Shown in pieces: positions 11,300 through 23,658 of a DNA stretch of 64,000 nt; the stretch's first letter is position 1, and each line of letters starts with the position of its first letter. The translations under genes and the position numbers were made by a program. The stretch is from Rhynochetos jubatus (lineage: Eukaryota; Chordata; Aves; Eurypygiformes; Rhynochetidae). Under the pieces are notes generated by a model. It was not told the origin of the DNA. It ran no database searches and saw nothing but the letters and a program-made list of their open reading frames with translations. The stretch spans positions 140,802,175 through 140,866,174 of the forward strand of contig CM050648.1 in NCBI GenBank assembly GCA_027574665.1, in the 5' to 3' direction.

Positions 11300-12580
11300 T
11301 TGTTTTTCTTGCAACTCGCGGTTAAAGCCGTCCCACGGCGGAGGCCGTAAGGCTGCACCTCCACATGGCAGCCAAGGCTTCCCCGCCAGCGCCAGTCCCG
11401 GCCGGTTTGAGGGAAAAGGAGGAGACAGCCCGCTCTGCGCGGGGAAGGGGCGCGTTTCCAGCCGGCGCCGCGGGGGAGCGGGGACAGCCCGGCACCGAGG
11501 GTCCCACCGGCGGACGATGCTCCGCTCCAGGTCACACACCGCCCCCCCCCCCCCCGCCTCCGAGTGCCAAGGGGCTTCGCCGGGAGTGGGGAGGGGGGAG
11601 CGGAGGGGCCGGGCTTGCGGCACATGGGGAGGGGGACGCCGGCAGCGCCAGCCCGGGCTGCGCCGCGCATCGGCGGCCCCGCCGCCTCCCCGGCGGGCAT
11701 GGGAGGAGAGGGGAGCGCGGCAGGGAGCCGCCCGCCGGGCCCCGGCATTGGCGGCGGCGGCGCAGCAGCGCTGGCAGCGGCGGGGCCGGGAGCCGCCGGC
11801 CGCCGAGGGGAGGGGTCCGGCTCCGTGCGGTCGCGGCGGAGCCGGCGCTGCGGCAGCAGCAGGCGCGGCGGGGCGGAAGTCCTTTGTTGCAGCCGCGGCG
11901 GCAGCAGCAGCAGCAGCGGCGGGAGCGGCGCGGGCAGCTCCTCTTTGGCGGCCGCCTCCTCTCCCCGCGCCGCGGGTAAGCGGGGCCGTGCGCCCCTCCG
12001 CGCCGTTCCCGGGGGCCGCCGCCGGGCGCTGGGGAAGGGGGAGGCGGGGGGGGGGGGGAGGCGGTGCGCGGCGGCCGCAGCTCCGCCGGCGGCGGGAGGT
12101 GGGAAGTGCCGAGCGGCGGCCGGCCGCGGCGCGGCACGGCCCGGCATGGCACGGCCCGCCATAGTGGCGCGGAGGGAGCGGCGCTGCCAGGTAGGGGCTT
12201 CCCAGTCGCGGCCGGTCCCTGGCGAGCGGCCGCCGCCGTGACCTTGCGCCTGGCGCCGCCTGGGCTACGCGGGGGCCGAGCGGCGGCGCCGCGGCGGCGG
12301 GGCTGGGGGCGCTGCGCGGGGGGCCGGGGCGGGTGTGCTCCACCTGCGGGGCGGGCGGGGGCGGCGGGGCCCTGCGGAAGCGGGCGGGGGGATGCTGCGC
12401 GGCGGCGCTGGAGAGCGAGAAGCGGCCTAGGGCGGTGCAGGGGCGCGAGGCGAGGAAGAGCACCGCGCTGCCCTGTTTGCTCGGGGGCTCCAAGTCGCGT
12501 TCAACATCCCGAGTGCCGTTATCGCCGCCTCGCCCCCTCTTCCCCCCCCCCCCTCCCCCCCGCACCGCTCCCGCCAGCGG
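11300..12580. promoter_or_regulatory. ZBTB1: CpG island, ZBTB1 promoter
   Basis: This is the most CpG-dense part of the left half, with GC boxes, GGC-type triplet runs and C-tracts (14 C at 11542-11555). A GC box overlaps an ETS-type site CGGAAGT at 11874-11880, a pairing often found at the start site of TATA-less housekeeping promoters. Frames of 458 and 506 codons on the minus strand are GC-driven shadows rich in Pro, Arg and Ala. Confidence 0.7.
11881..11975 (+). other. ZBTB1: Probable ZBTB1 5' UTR exon 1
   Basis: A consensus donor G|GTAAGC lies at 11975/11976 in the CpG island, just after the ETS site. Splicing to the acceptor at 21501-21502 would place the ZBTB1 start codon 20 bases into exon 2. 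A second candidate donor CAG|GTAGGG is at 12190/12191, so alternative first exons are possible. The 5' boundary is estimated. Confidence 0.5.
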
Positions 12581-13176
12581 ATCCGAGCGCTGCGTTCTCT
12601 TTCTTTTTGAAAGGAACCTCAAAACTTGGAGCGAGTTGCAGTAGTTGAGCGAAAAAAGCGAGCAGCAGCCTGGGGGGAATGCTCCACCCTGCCAGGCAGG
12701 AGACTTGGGTTTCACTCGGGGCGGGCAGTGCACAGGATCGCCTTGGAGGCGGCTGGAAAGGAAGGGGGATACAGAAAAACAAGCCCCGTGTCGCTCTGGG
12801 AGCGGTGTCGAAAGTCTCTTTTCTCAGAGGACTCCCGGGATAGAAAGGTAGTAAAAGGAGTGGAGGAAAGGGGACGGAAAGCGCTGTGGGTTTGGGGCTG
12901 GGGTTGTATGCCTTCCTGGTTTTCGGGGTTTTTGGTAACTCAGATTCTCAAGTTGGGCCTGTTGGCCGGCTGGTAGAGTGCCGGCTCCTCTTGACACGTA
13001 GGCATTGGGAAAGGGATAGCGTGGCTTGGATGCTGGTGAAGATTTGGGTGTTTGCTGCCGGATTATGTCATTTGAGAGCGTTTTGTCCCTCGCACTAGAG
13101 CAGCGCAAGGTACGGCACATACTGCAAAACCATCCAGGGCTGCAACAGCGTGGTGTTCCTTAGGCGTTTAATTACA

Positions 13177-13214
13177 TTAAACAAACATTCCTTTAATTAA
13201 AGGTGTTTGTTTAA
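13177..13214. repeat. Near-perfect inverted repeat with forkhead-like arms
   Basis: The arms TTAAACAAACA (13177-13187) and TGTTTGTTTAA (13204-13214) are exact reverse complements, and so are the inner arms CCTTTAA (13190-13196) and TTAAAGG (13197-13203). Only a two-base bulge (13188-13189) breaks the dyad. The outer arms resemble forkhead-factor binding sites. Confidence 0.8.
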
Positions 13215-16200
13215 CATTCCTCATTACAGCTCTTGGAAAAACCCACACAGCAGCCGGGAGCAGGGGGGATGCGGGCTTCTCATTTTTACCGAATTACAGC
13301 TTGAGCTTTCATGGCGAGCGGGGGGAGAGGCGTTGAGACCATATGGCCGTGGGGAAAACCGGCCGGACGCGAACGGTTGCAGCGCTGGCAGAGATTTTCC
13401 AAGGCAGTGGCGCAGCGAGTTGACAAGATCGCGGAGAGATTTTTGGGTGACTGGCCAGAAAACCTGAGGAGTACCAAGTCGTGTTGCTTGCACTCCGCTG
13501 CTGTTGGAGGCAGCAGGGAACCAGCAGGCAGTGGGGGAGCGCATGGGTGAGGGGGGGCAGCAGGAGGATGTAGGTAATGAAGACACATGTTGGTGCTGCG
13601 TGGGAAGCTCGGAGAATAGAAGCCCCTTCTTCCCGGTAGCCGGAAAGTTTTGTGTGGAGTAAGATCACAGGCTTGACAGATGCTTCAGCTCTGCTTGCAC
13701 GAGTCTTTTCTACATCGGGCTCCACCAGTGTTGTCACTGGCACAGGAATACGCAGCAATTGCGTTGAGAGTGCTCAAATCAACCACTGATTCGGGGGTTT
13801 AGATTCTTTCTTACCCAAATGTGAGTGGGTAATTTCTTGTTCCGCAGATTTCCATTGCTGCTGACAGTGGAGAGCCCTGGAGGTCGAGGATGGACAAAGC
13901 CTTAGTAGTTACTTCTCTGCTGTATGGAAACAAAATCACTGCTCAGAATTGAAGGTTTCCTGATAAAAATCCCAGTGTCCTTTCTCTTAGTTGTTACAGC
14001 TGGACCCCTCACTAGAGCCCTTCCGGACCTCATGCACGTAGCGTGAGAAGCCCCGTGTGCGTTTTTCAGTTTGACCAGTGGTTCCCCGGAGGTTGGGTTA
14101 TCCTGCCCTGCCTCTGCTCGGCCTCGGTAAACACTGTCACCCAAAGAGTTGTGCTGCAGACACAGCATGTGGGCACAGCAGCTGACATAATTTGCATGAA
14201 GACCATTTATAGCCTCAAATTTGTCTGGTAATTTTGTCTTTGTGCATGTTGTGCCATTGCAAAACTCTAGAATTACTTGGCTGTTGCCTCTTTTCCCATG
14301 TTAAACCTGTTTTGTTGGTTAGAGACCTTAGTGACTTTTATTTTTTAATGTGCTGCAAGTAAAATGTGAAGCATTTAAGGCCAGAAAGAGTCCAGATCTC
14401 TAGTCTGACCTGTGTGTCACAAGTTACCGTGCTTCATTCATGTCCATTCAGCAAATTGTTATGCCAAAGTACAGCTTGTATTTAGCCAAGGATGCTTTCC
14501 TGGGAAGGCACACGTGTCTTCGTTTGGGGGTCTCAAGGGATGGGTAAGATGCCTCTTGAAGTTGAAAGTTAGGGTAACTCAGAGAGCCTAGATGAAAAGG
14601 CTCATCTTTCTGCTACAAGGCATAAATGGAGTGTCATAATTTTTTTTCCCCACTAGTTGTTTCTTTTAAACATATCATTACCGTGTTGCCTGACAACTTT
14701 TTACAACTGTAAAGGTGTCAGATAAAAGATAACTGTGACTTTCTAGAGTAATCCTTTGTGGCTAGCAAGTTACTTTAAAAGACTGCATAAGCTCCCTCAA
14801 GTACTTTTGCTCCATAGATGCGATCTAAAGTTGTTTGAAGCTGAGATGGGGCTTTAGTGCAAACTCCGTTTACTTAATTTATGCACTTAGGCTTTTCTGA
14901 CAACTTATTCCTCATCTTCTGAGTAGCATTCTTACCTAAGAACATGTATTACATCTTAAGTTATTCTCAGCAGCTGAGAATCGTAACTTGCTAAACTTGG
15001 CCGGCTGTTCCTCGTTTGAGGACATGGATGCTGAATCAGTGAAGAACTCTGCTGAGGAGGGGATTGAGTGGCTCCAACAGCTCATGGTTGGGGGCTTTGG
15101 AGCATCCTACCTTTCCCCGGTTCAGCTTCAGCTGAAACTTGGTTCTGTATGTTGGCCACAGGTCTGTTTAAAATGAGGCGATTCATCCATGAGGATGTGT
15201 CTGGTGAGTATCTGCATCATTGGAAACGGCTTCCCAACTAGCGTGCCTGAAAGCAGCTGATGGGGAGAGCTGTGGGAGGAGGATAGATTGTACCTTCAGT
15301 CCTTCACAGCCTGTATAGTGGAGCTTAATTAGGTTTTCCCTGGCAGTACACGGAATTCCCATGATTGTTTTGATTCACGATCAAGGCCATGCTTGCAATG
15401 CAAACTGCATCTTCCCCATACCTGCTGTTGAGTTGGACAGTGGTCACCTGGCCCCAAGTTCTTCACTGGTTTTGCAGCGTTTGTGTAAACTGAGGCACGT
15501 TCTTGGACTCTGCAGTACCAGGGCAATCTCTGTGGCTTCTTCTTGAGTATGTCTAGATGAAAGTTGTAGCCTGCCAACAGCTCTGTGATCAGTGCCCTAG
15601 CCGAATGCCTAAGCTTCTCGGGCATCGCACAGAGAATTCAGACGTGTCATGTAGGATTTTCTCCTGGACACCTAGATATTGTTGTTTAGGAATCCACATT
15701 CTTTGGTGGATCTGACCCACAGAGGCAAAATAACCCTTTAGGGAGAAGAGTTCTTGGGAACCCGTGCCAGGGTGGGATTCGGTGTGAGACTGTGATGGGC
15801 AGATTGCTTTCTGCTGCCCACGCGCTTGTTTCTTTGGATAACTGGGCGTTCTTTTCTTGAGGTTTCCCAGTCTTGTTTTCTATTAGCACCAAATTCTCCA
15901 CTCATTTATTATACTTTTGTCCAGCCTGCTCTTGGTTTCCAAAGAAAAACAGCCAGTAACTGAGCATGTACGCGCTCTGTTTTTGCCTGCTCAGCAGTGG
16001 AAATGCTGGGTTTTGAAAACCACCTACTAATTTTAGGAGCCGAAAGGCTCCAAAATTCTGAACCTTGTGGTACATCTTTTTTAAAGACGGAGAAGTTAGC
16101 AAAAGAACTCTACCAGTTCTTTGCTGGAGGACTTATTTTACTTCTTTGGTTTTAAAACATCTCAGAGTTTTAGATGTGAGGAAATGACAAAAAGCGTGGA

Positions 16201-17886
16201 GCTACAGTAAATACCTGTTCCTTCTCGTTAGCAGATTTCTAACAGTGTATTTGGTTAGTGTAACCATCCAACTTGCCTTGTTCATGGTGACATCAGAATA
16301 GTAATAGTATCTGAGTGGTGACTTGAAAAGAAAAAATCTGGTGGTAAGACCCACAGCTGGAATCAAAGCCTGGCAGTGAGTGTAAAAACAAACATTTACT
16401 AGGAAAACAAAATGCATATGGAGATTTTGAGTCTGCAGATTGGAGTGAAATTACCTGACTCAGGCATCTTCACTTTTCATTTTCATATCAGATGCTTTTC
16501 TAGCCTGTTTGTCAGAACACTCTGCATCGTTCGGTGTTGCTTACGGCACGGCCCATCGCTGTGCTTGCTGCACGAGTCAGTCATGGCTGAAGATGGAGTT
16601 ACTTGAGTTCATCATGGACTTTCCTGTGGTGTTTGTGACTGGGGTATTTGGGTGTTTCACAAAGGCGGTGTGCTAGTCTGTCGGGCAAGTGACTGGCATT
16701 CCTCCTCTTTTTAAGATGGAAAAGAGTTAGAGAGGATCAGAAATAATTAAAAATTTTGGATTGAGCAGCTTGCCTGTGAAGAGCTTTAATTTTCCGAGAT
16801 GCACGGAGATTTAGTGCCTACAGAGGGTAGCTCCCACTGGCCTTAGTTGCTGCTGATGGTCTTTGCCCACGTGAAGAAATTGGACATGCAAAAAAATGCA
16901 AGGCAGACCTACAGAAACCCCCAAACAGTTGACATGACCTGTCCTGGCACTGCTGGAGATGGGATGCTCTTCTCCAAGGCAGTGTTTGTTGCTGTGAGAT
17001 TCCCCTTTTTGTCCCCTGGTGTCATTTATTTCAAATGCTGTGCTGAGTGAGCAGGGATCTTGTGTTACTGCTGCTCGGATGCATCCCTGGTCAGATCCAG
17101 AGGATGCGCTGTGTAAGGAAGGGAGAGGAGGGCAGGAAGACAGCCCTGTAATATATACATAAATGGCAGCTGAATTAATCCTGCATTAATTAAGGCATTT
17201 CTTGTGTATACACTTAACTTTGAAACCTTGGGTTTTCTGTGGAAAGGACGTGTTTTTATTCTAAAGCCTGTGTTTTTCCAAAGCAAACTTCAGATATAGT
17301 TGCAGCACTGAACCACCCACATGGGTGATAAATGCAGATCTCTGCCACTTCAGCAGTTAAAGTAACAAAATAGCGGTAAATGATCATTTTCTGAGAGCTT
17401 GCTTTCGGTGGGAAGGAGTTGGTCAGCAAGCCCGTGATATTTGCTGGTGGCAGAATTGGGAATTCGGGGTTCAATTCCAGCTCTGGTGAGATGAATGCTA
17501 TGATTGCTTTCCACCCATTCTCCAATCTATTTTTTTTACCTGTTCTGCCCTAGCCCTTGCAACTTGTCTGTCCCAAGCACCTTCCCTCTACCATTTAGAC
17601 CCTCGCTGTACCCATTTTAATTCCCACTGCGGCTTCCTAGTCCCGGTCCCCTCCTCTTGGCTCAGCACTCCGCTCCCAGCCTGCCTCTCCCTGCCCTCCC
17701 GATTTCCAGAGGTTTTCCCCTCCCTTACAGTTCCCAATCTCTCCGTGTTTTCAGTAAGTACACTCTGGTTCTGGCTCTCAGCAGCCTTTTCCATCCAGCT
17801 GCCAGGAGGGATGCTAAACCCCAGCGGCAAGTCGCAGTGCGGAGCAGTCTGCAGCTGCTGGTTCGTGACTTTGTGGAGGTGGCACG

Positions 17887-18118
17887 TAGAACCAGAGCGT
17901 GGTTTGGGTTGGAAGGGACCTTTAAAGGTCTCGAGTCCAACCCCAGTGCAGTGAGCAGGGACACTTTCCACTCGGAGCCCCATCCAGCCTGATCTTGAAC
18001 GATTCCAGGGACGAGGTATCTACCACCTCTCTGGGTGACCTGTGGCAGGCTTTCACCACCCTCACTGTAAGACATGCCTTCCTTACATCAGTCTGAATCT
18101 GCCCTCTTGCACTTGGAA
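17887..18118 (-). mobile_element. CR1 LINE fragment (3' end)
   Basis: The plus strand reads GGTTTGGGTTGGAAGGGACC, then the familiar CR1 phrases about stamped-out positions such as GTCCAACCCC and TACCACCTCTCTGGG. This is the reverse complement of the CR1 3' region, so the element is on the minus strand. It is a 5'-truncated, non-coding relic of about 230 bases with scattered substitutions. Confidence 0.88.
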
Positions 18119-21100
18119 AGCATGGCAGAGCTCGGTGCGAAAGGGAGGTGTCACCCCAGGTGGGAGGGCGCAGGCTGGCCCCTGCGTACAAAGGAGCTGC
18201 CCGAGGGTGAATGTTCTCAGCGAGGCCGTAATCTGAGATTCTGAGATTTTAGGAACTAGTAAAAGTCTTAATTGTGAACAAACTGATAATTTTTATCTCT
18301 TTCTCCCCCTCAAGCTTATAGCTTGGCCAAATTCAGGCAGATTTTTTTTTATTGTGACAACATATCCAAGACATAGCTCTTTCTCCCATAAAGTCTCTTC
18401 AAAGATTTTGGAAGAAAACCTTTTTAATTTTTAAAGAAAAAGTAGTAATCTACAGATACAAAAGATTTTTCTTGTCCTCATTTTTGGAACCATTTTGGCT
18501 GAAATTTTCTGTGGAGGAGTGGGAGGGGGGAAAATCAGTCCAAAGGAGACAATTGAGAAGGAAAGTTTTGCCTTCGCTGGTTGAAATGTGTCAAAGTTTT
18601 AAATAGCCCATCACAGGCTCTCATAGTGGGAAGCGTTGGCAGCTGTAAATACATAGTTAGATACAGAAGGTTCATACAGCATCCAGAGGGAGGATGCCGG
18701 TACTTCCATTAACATAAATAACTTCAAACACTCTATTTGAATGTGTGTGTGTACCAAGATAGAGGCCAGGTGTGTATCTGAGCACCTTGCCACCCTGGCC
18801 GAGTGACCTCGTGCTTGGGCTGGTTTTTCCAGAGCGGTGGTAGGAGGTAGGCAGGCAGTGCCAGTGGGTCACTGGTGTGTACTGGGACAGTGCTGAAAGC
18901 TCTGCAAGAGTTCCCCTGTCCGGATGGGAAATACATTTCGCCTTTTTCAAAGAAGAAGGAAGCTTAGAAATGGTGAGTTTCTGTGCTGTCACTCTAGTGG
19001 CTGCCAGATCGTTCCCACTGTGTGGGAATGCCCCAGTCTGGGGGTGTGTATGGGTAGTTTGTGACCACCTCACTGTGTTGGGCTTGCTGCTTGTACTGCT
19101 CTTCTGCTATTGCAAGATGTGATGGAGTACTTTTAGTGTACCAAAAAAAAAAAAAAATTAAAAACTAAAATTTGCCACTTGTGTGAGGATGTGATCAGAA
19201 CCATGTGTCCTCAGCCTTTTCTTGTGATGGCAGCTCACACCAAGAGACCAGTGGTGCCTTAGCCAGCATCTTCCCACTTCGTTAGTTTTCTCTCGTGTGG
19301 AAGTTGAAGTAACTTTGTTATGCCGCTGCTGTTCTTAATACTTGATGCAGTATGCTGAATTATATTTAAGTATCTAATGAATTACCTGAAATCCAAAACA
19401 CGTTGAGGAGGAATATGAAGTGCCCTTTTATTATTACTTGATGTTGAGAGCTGTGCTCTTTTTCACCGAAACATCTGAACTCACCTGGTGACTTTGACAA
19501 TAACCAGTCTTCTGTAGAAAAGACATGAAGTTGTTTTAGAGATTCTCCTGCTTTCAGAGCCATCCTTTTGTGAGTTAGTAAGGAAGCCATTGCATTCATT
19601 TCATGCAGTGAGTTGTATTTCTACAGTGAACATCACCGGGCCAAACTGGTCAGAGAATCATTGTGGCAGGGGGCTCGCCTTGAGTTTTGGGTTTGGTTGA
19701 GAGCGGAGGAGCACCTGCCGTTCAGATGCTTACCGTCAGTGTAGTTCATCCCAAATCTCAAGGCTCCTGTTGCCAGATAAGGTCTTGTGCTGGTGGTGAT
19801 CTGTAAGTCCTGCTGTGTGAATTGGCAGTAGGGAGTATTGGTGGGCTCGGTGAGCGTTTTCTTGTCTCGAGGGCATGAAGGCGTTTCTTCTGTGGCAGTC
19901 TTTTCATGGAACGAAGAACGGTGACTTAATGTTAGGTTTGCTACTTAACAAGCCAGGCAACGGCTATGACTTGCGAATTCAACATTAATTGTGGAATTCA
20001 GTTTCACCACCCGTTTCCCAACCTCTAGGATGTGAGCTGTCAGGGGAAAAAGAACGCCTAGTGAGCATTTTTGTGTGTATTTTGTTTAAATTTTGGACAC
20101 TTGGAAGAATGGTTGCAGATCAATCTGTGCATTTCAGTGACTTAATATATGCTGTTTGCTAGCCTGTGCTTTATTTGTACAAATCCTTTATATTTGCATC
20201 GTTTGCAATAAGCTTTCAAATTGTTAAGAACACTCATCACCGCTTTAGGTTTTTCGTTTCAGTTAGGGCGTTCTTTATACCTTCCTCTGGTTTCTCACCT
20301 CCCTCCCTGCGCAGTCAGTACAGATTATGTATACACAGCAGTAAAGTTTTTCCAGAGTGAGTAGTGACTAGCTGTTGGATCTGGCCAATGCTCGGTTAAG
20401 TTTATCTTCTGTAAATCAAACGCACACATCCTGTGTACAATACATCCTTCTGGATGTTTTTGTTAACGTAAACCATTATGTTTTCTTCCTCATTTCTCTT
20501 GAGGAGAAATTAGTCCTTTCACTTACAGCAGCTTTTGGCCCTCGCAGGCCTTTCCCTCTCGTCTTTGTCGAGGCTTCGTTTCGCTGTGACTCCACCTCTG
20601 CCATGCTAGCTTTCGCTGTTCTCCACTGCCGAGTTTTGCCTTGTCCGGTGTCCCGCCAGCGTGCTTTGGGTGTGCACAGCGCTCAGAGCGAGCTGTTTGG
20701 AGAGCAGTTGGCGGCACGGCGTGCACCACTTCCTGCCTGCAGCCCGCGCGGCTGTCACGCAGCTAGCCTGGTCACCGCCTGCAGCGGGCGTCGGCGTGGG
20801 ACGTGCCACCAGAGCCGGGCTGCCCTCTGCTTCTGAGAACGCGCTCGACTTTCCAGTTCCTGGTTTGCGAGGCGCCTTGCAGATGAGGTGGAGGCTGTCC
20901 CTGAGCTGCCCTCAGGAGCAAGAAGTGTGTGGATGCTCCACTGATGTATCTTCTTAGTTTCCTTTAATGGGGGGGGAAAGACCAGTTTGAGCCTGGCCTG
21001 GTTTCCAGTACGTGTTGTATCACCTGTCCGTTGGACTGACAGGTGACAAGGGCAAGTCGAGACTGAAGAGTGGTTTCTTGCAGCCAGCTTCCCTTGGACA

Positions 21101-21502
21101 GGTGTTGTCCTGGGGCCGTCTGACAGAAGTCTGCCCTGTGAAGTTTTTGAAGTTCTGCCTGCTGAGTTCCTATCTGAAAATCTTGGCTGTAGGAGATATC
21201 TTGGAGATATCTTTGCTAATTTATATTCTAGCAGCGCTGCTCTGATTGACATGCGTGGTGGTTATGTTTATTAGTTTGCTAGCCTTGTAAGTCTGGTGGT
21301 AAGAACGTGGAATTATGGATGTTTTCACTGGCATCAGTGTTCGTAGTAGTTACCAGCAAAGATCTCCAGACGGGAAGCTGTACCACAGACAGTGGGAGAC
21401 TAGGAAGATCTAGAGAAGAAAAAGATGGCAGTTCCTCCCTGTGTTTAAGTACGTTTTGCTTTTTGTCCTTACGATTTAACGGATGTCTTCTTGTTTATGC
21501 AG

Positions 21503-21522
21503 GGCTGTAATTGAAGTACAAG
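21503..21522 (+). other. ZBTB1: ZBTB1 5' UTR part of exon 2
   Basis: Acceptor TTATGCAG ends at 21502. Twenty untranslated bases, containing an in-frame TGA, precede the ATG at 21523. An upstream TTG at 21511 is in frame but is not a plausible vertebrate start. Confidence 0.75.
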
Positions 21523-23658
21523 ATGGCAAGAACCAGCCACAGCAACTATGTCCTTCAACAGCTGAACAACCAAAGAGAGTGGGGCTTTCTGTGCGACTGC
21601 TGCATCGCTATCGACGATATTTATTTTCAAGCGCATAAAGCAGTTCTTGCTGCGTGCAGCTCCTATTTTAGGATGTTTTTTATGAACCATCAACACACTA
21701 CAGCCCAGCTGAATCTAAGCAACATGAAGATTAGCGCCGAATGCTTTGATCTTATTTTACAGTTCATGTACCTAGGAAAAATTATGACAGCCCCTGCCAA
21801 TTTTGAGCAGTTTAAAGTGGCCATGAACTATTTACAGCTGTATAATGTACCTGAATGTCTAGAGGATATACAGGATACAGACTCGTCTAGTTTAAAATGT
21901 TCATCTTCTGCTTCTAGCACCCAGAATAGTAAAATGATATTTGGCGTGAGAATGTATGAAGACACGCTTGCTAGAAATGGCAGCGAAGCAAACAGGTGGG
22001 GCATGGAGCCGCCAAGTTCAACAGTAAATACATCCCATAACAAAGAGCCTGATGAAGAAGCTTTGCAGCTAAGCAGCTTCCCCGAACAACTGTTTGATGT
22101 CTGCAAAAAAAGCACCACGTCTAAATTCTCTCACACGAAAGAGCGCGTGTCCCACTCGCGCCGCTTTGGAAGGAGCTTCACCTGCGACAGCTGCGGGTTC
22201 AGTTTTAGCTGTGAAAAGCTACTGGATGAGCACGTGTTAACGTGCACCAACAGGCATTCTTACCAAAGCGCCAGGTACTACAGTGCTGAAAAAGTAGACT
22301 TTAACGAAAAGGACTCTACTTCTAAAATGATCTCCACGCAAACGGAGAAGTGCAAGGGGGACTCGAGCCAAGCTGCGGACGACTCTTCGTCTCCCGTGTC
22401 AAACATCACAAGCAGGAAAAGCAGCACGGTTGCCTCCGAGACATCGGGTGAAGAAGGAAGTAGAGCCTCTGAGAGGAAGAGGATTATCATCAAGATGGAA
22501 CCAGAGGACAATCCTGTAGATGAGCTGAAGGATTTTAATATAATTAAGGTGACAGATAAAGACTGCAATGAGTCTTCCGACAACGACGACCTAGATGATG
22601 AACAGGAAGAGCCGCTTTACAGATACTACGTTGAGGAAGAGATCAGAGAGAAGAGAAATGCTCGGAAGACTTTAAAACCCCGTTTATCCATGGATGAGGA
22701 TGAAAGAAAGTGTTTGAAAAGTCCGCGGCACCTTAACAGGAAGGCTCCTTCGGTGCAGGAAGACGTGGAGAATGCTCCCTGTGAACTCTGTGGGCTAACA
22801 ATCACCGAGGAAGATTTGTCCTCTCACTATTTATCCAAACACATAGAAAATATATGTGCCTGTGGCAAGTGTGGTCAAATACTGGTCAAAGGCAAGCAGT
22901 TACAGGACCATGCGCAGACCTGTGGAGAACCCCAGGATCTGACCATGAACGGGATCAGAAATTCTGAGGAGAAAATGGACTTAGAAGAAAACCCCGAGGA
23001 GCAGTCGGAAATAAGGGACATGATGTTTGCAGAGATGCTAGAGGACTTCAGGGACGGTCATTTCCAAATGAACAGCCTTCAAAAAAAACAGTTATACAAG
23101 CATTCTGCCTGTCCTTTCCGATGCCCTAATTGTGGTCAGCGTTTTGAAACTGAAAATCTAGTGGTTGAACATATGTCAAACTGCCTGGAGCAAGATCTGT
23201 TCAAGAACTCCATGATGGAAGAGAACGAGAGGGATCACAGACGTAAGCATTTCTGCAATCTTTGTGGGAAAGGATTTTATCAGCGTTGCCACTTGCGGGA
23301 ACACTATACCGTTCATACCAAGGAAAAACAGTTTGTTTGTCAGACATGTGGGAAGCAGTTCTTAAGAGAGCGCCAGTTGCGGCTCCACAATGATATGCAC
23401 AAAGGCATGGCCAGGTATGTCTGTTCCATTTGTGATCAAGGAAACTTCCGAAAACATGACCATGTACGGCATATGATATCTCACTTATCAGCTGGAGAGA
23501 CTATATGCCAGGTCTGCTTTCAGATATTCCCAAATAATGAGCAACTGGAGCAGCACATGGATGTTCACCTGTATACATGTGGAGTATGTGGAGCAAAATT
23601 TAATTTGAGGAAAGATATGAGATCTCACTATAATGCCAAGCATTTGAAAAGAACATAA
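21523..23658 (+). CDS. ZBTB1: Zinc finger and BTB domain-containing protein 1
   Basis: A single coding exon of 711 residues (human about 713) starts [10 protein letters not shown] and ends NAKHLKRT. The ATG context is AAGATGG. Residues about 14-115 form the BTB/POZ domain, whose opening [16 protein letters not shown] nearly copies that of ZBTB25. C221/C224/H237/C241 form a C2HC finger of the UBZ4 ubiquitin-binding type. IKMEPED at 323-329 contains a sumoylation consensus (IKME) and is followed by an acidic tract (348-364). C2H2-type fingers fill roughly 420-711, the last seven closely spaced. Family knowledge: ZBTB1 is a nuclear transcriptional repressor needed for lymphoid development and linked to RAD18/KAP1 in translesion synthesis. 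The start was chosen because the in-frame TTG further up is not a eukaryotic start and ATG matches the known N-terminus. The frame is intact. Confidence 0.97.
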   Translation: MARTSHSNYVLQQLNNQREWGFLCDCCIAIDDIYFQAHKAVLAACSSYFRMFFMNHQHTTAQLNLSNMKISAECFDLILQFMYLGKIMTAPANFEQFKVAMNYLQLYNVPECLEDIQDTDSSSLKCSSSASSTQNSKMIFGVRMYEDTLARNGSEANRWGMEPPSSTVNTSHNKEPDEEALQLSSFPEQLFDVCKKSTTSKFSHTKERVSHSRRFGRSFTCDSCGFSFSCEKLLDEHVLTCTNRHSYQSARYYSAEKVDFNEKDSTSKMISTQTEKCKGDSSQAADDSSSPVSNITSRKSSTVASETSGEEGSRASERKRIIIKMEPEDNPVDELKDFNIIKVTDKDCNESSDNDDLDDEQEEPLYRYYVEEEIREKRNARKTLKPRLSMDEDERKCLKSPRHLNRKAPSVQEDVENAPCELCGLTITEEDLSSHYLSKHIENICACGKCGQILVKGKQLQDHAQTCGEPQDLTMNGIRNSEEKMDLEENPEEQSEIRDMMFAEMLEDFRDGHFQMNSLQKKQLYKHSACPFRCPNCGQRFETENLVVEHMSNCLEQDLFKNSMMEENERDHRRKHFCNLCGKGFYQRCHLREHYTVHTKEKQFVCQTCGKQFLRERQLRLHNDMHKGMARYVCSICDQGNFRKHDHVRHMISHLSAGETICQVCFQIFPNNEQLEQHMDVHLYTCGVCGAKFNLRKDMRSHYNAKHLKRT

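Larger units (their letters stand above)
11976..21502 (+). other. ZBTB1: ZBTB1 intron 1
   Basis: This 9.5 kb intron runs from the exon 1 donor to the acceptor TTTATGCAG before the coding exon. It contains a 38-base inverted repeat at 13177-13214, a CR1 fragment at 17887-18118 and an A-tract at 19143-19157. No coding exon was recognised inside it. Confidence 0.55.

Noticed and set aside
10786-12733. Two minus-strand frames of 458 and 506 codons across the ZBTB1 CpG island
   Set aside because: They consist of Pro/Arg/Ala-rich translation of GC-rich DNA with no domain, and they overlap a promoter. Stop codons are simply rare at this base composition.
17440-17500. GGGGTTCAATTCCAGCTCTGG resembling a tRNA T-loop or MIR core
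   Set aside because: No cloverleaf can be folded around it and the remaining MIR blocks are absent.
21511-21522. Four extra residues (MKYK) in front of ZBTB1 from an in-frame TTG
   Set aside because: TTG is not a normal vertebrate start. The ATG at 21523 matches the known N-terminus and lies just after the splice acceptor.
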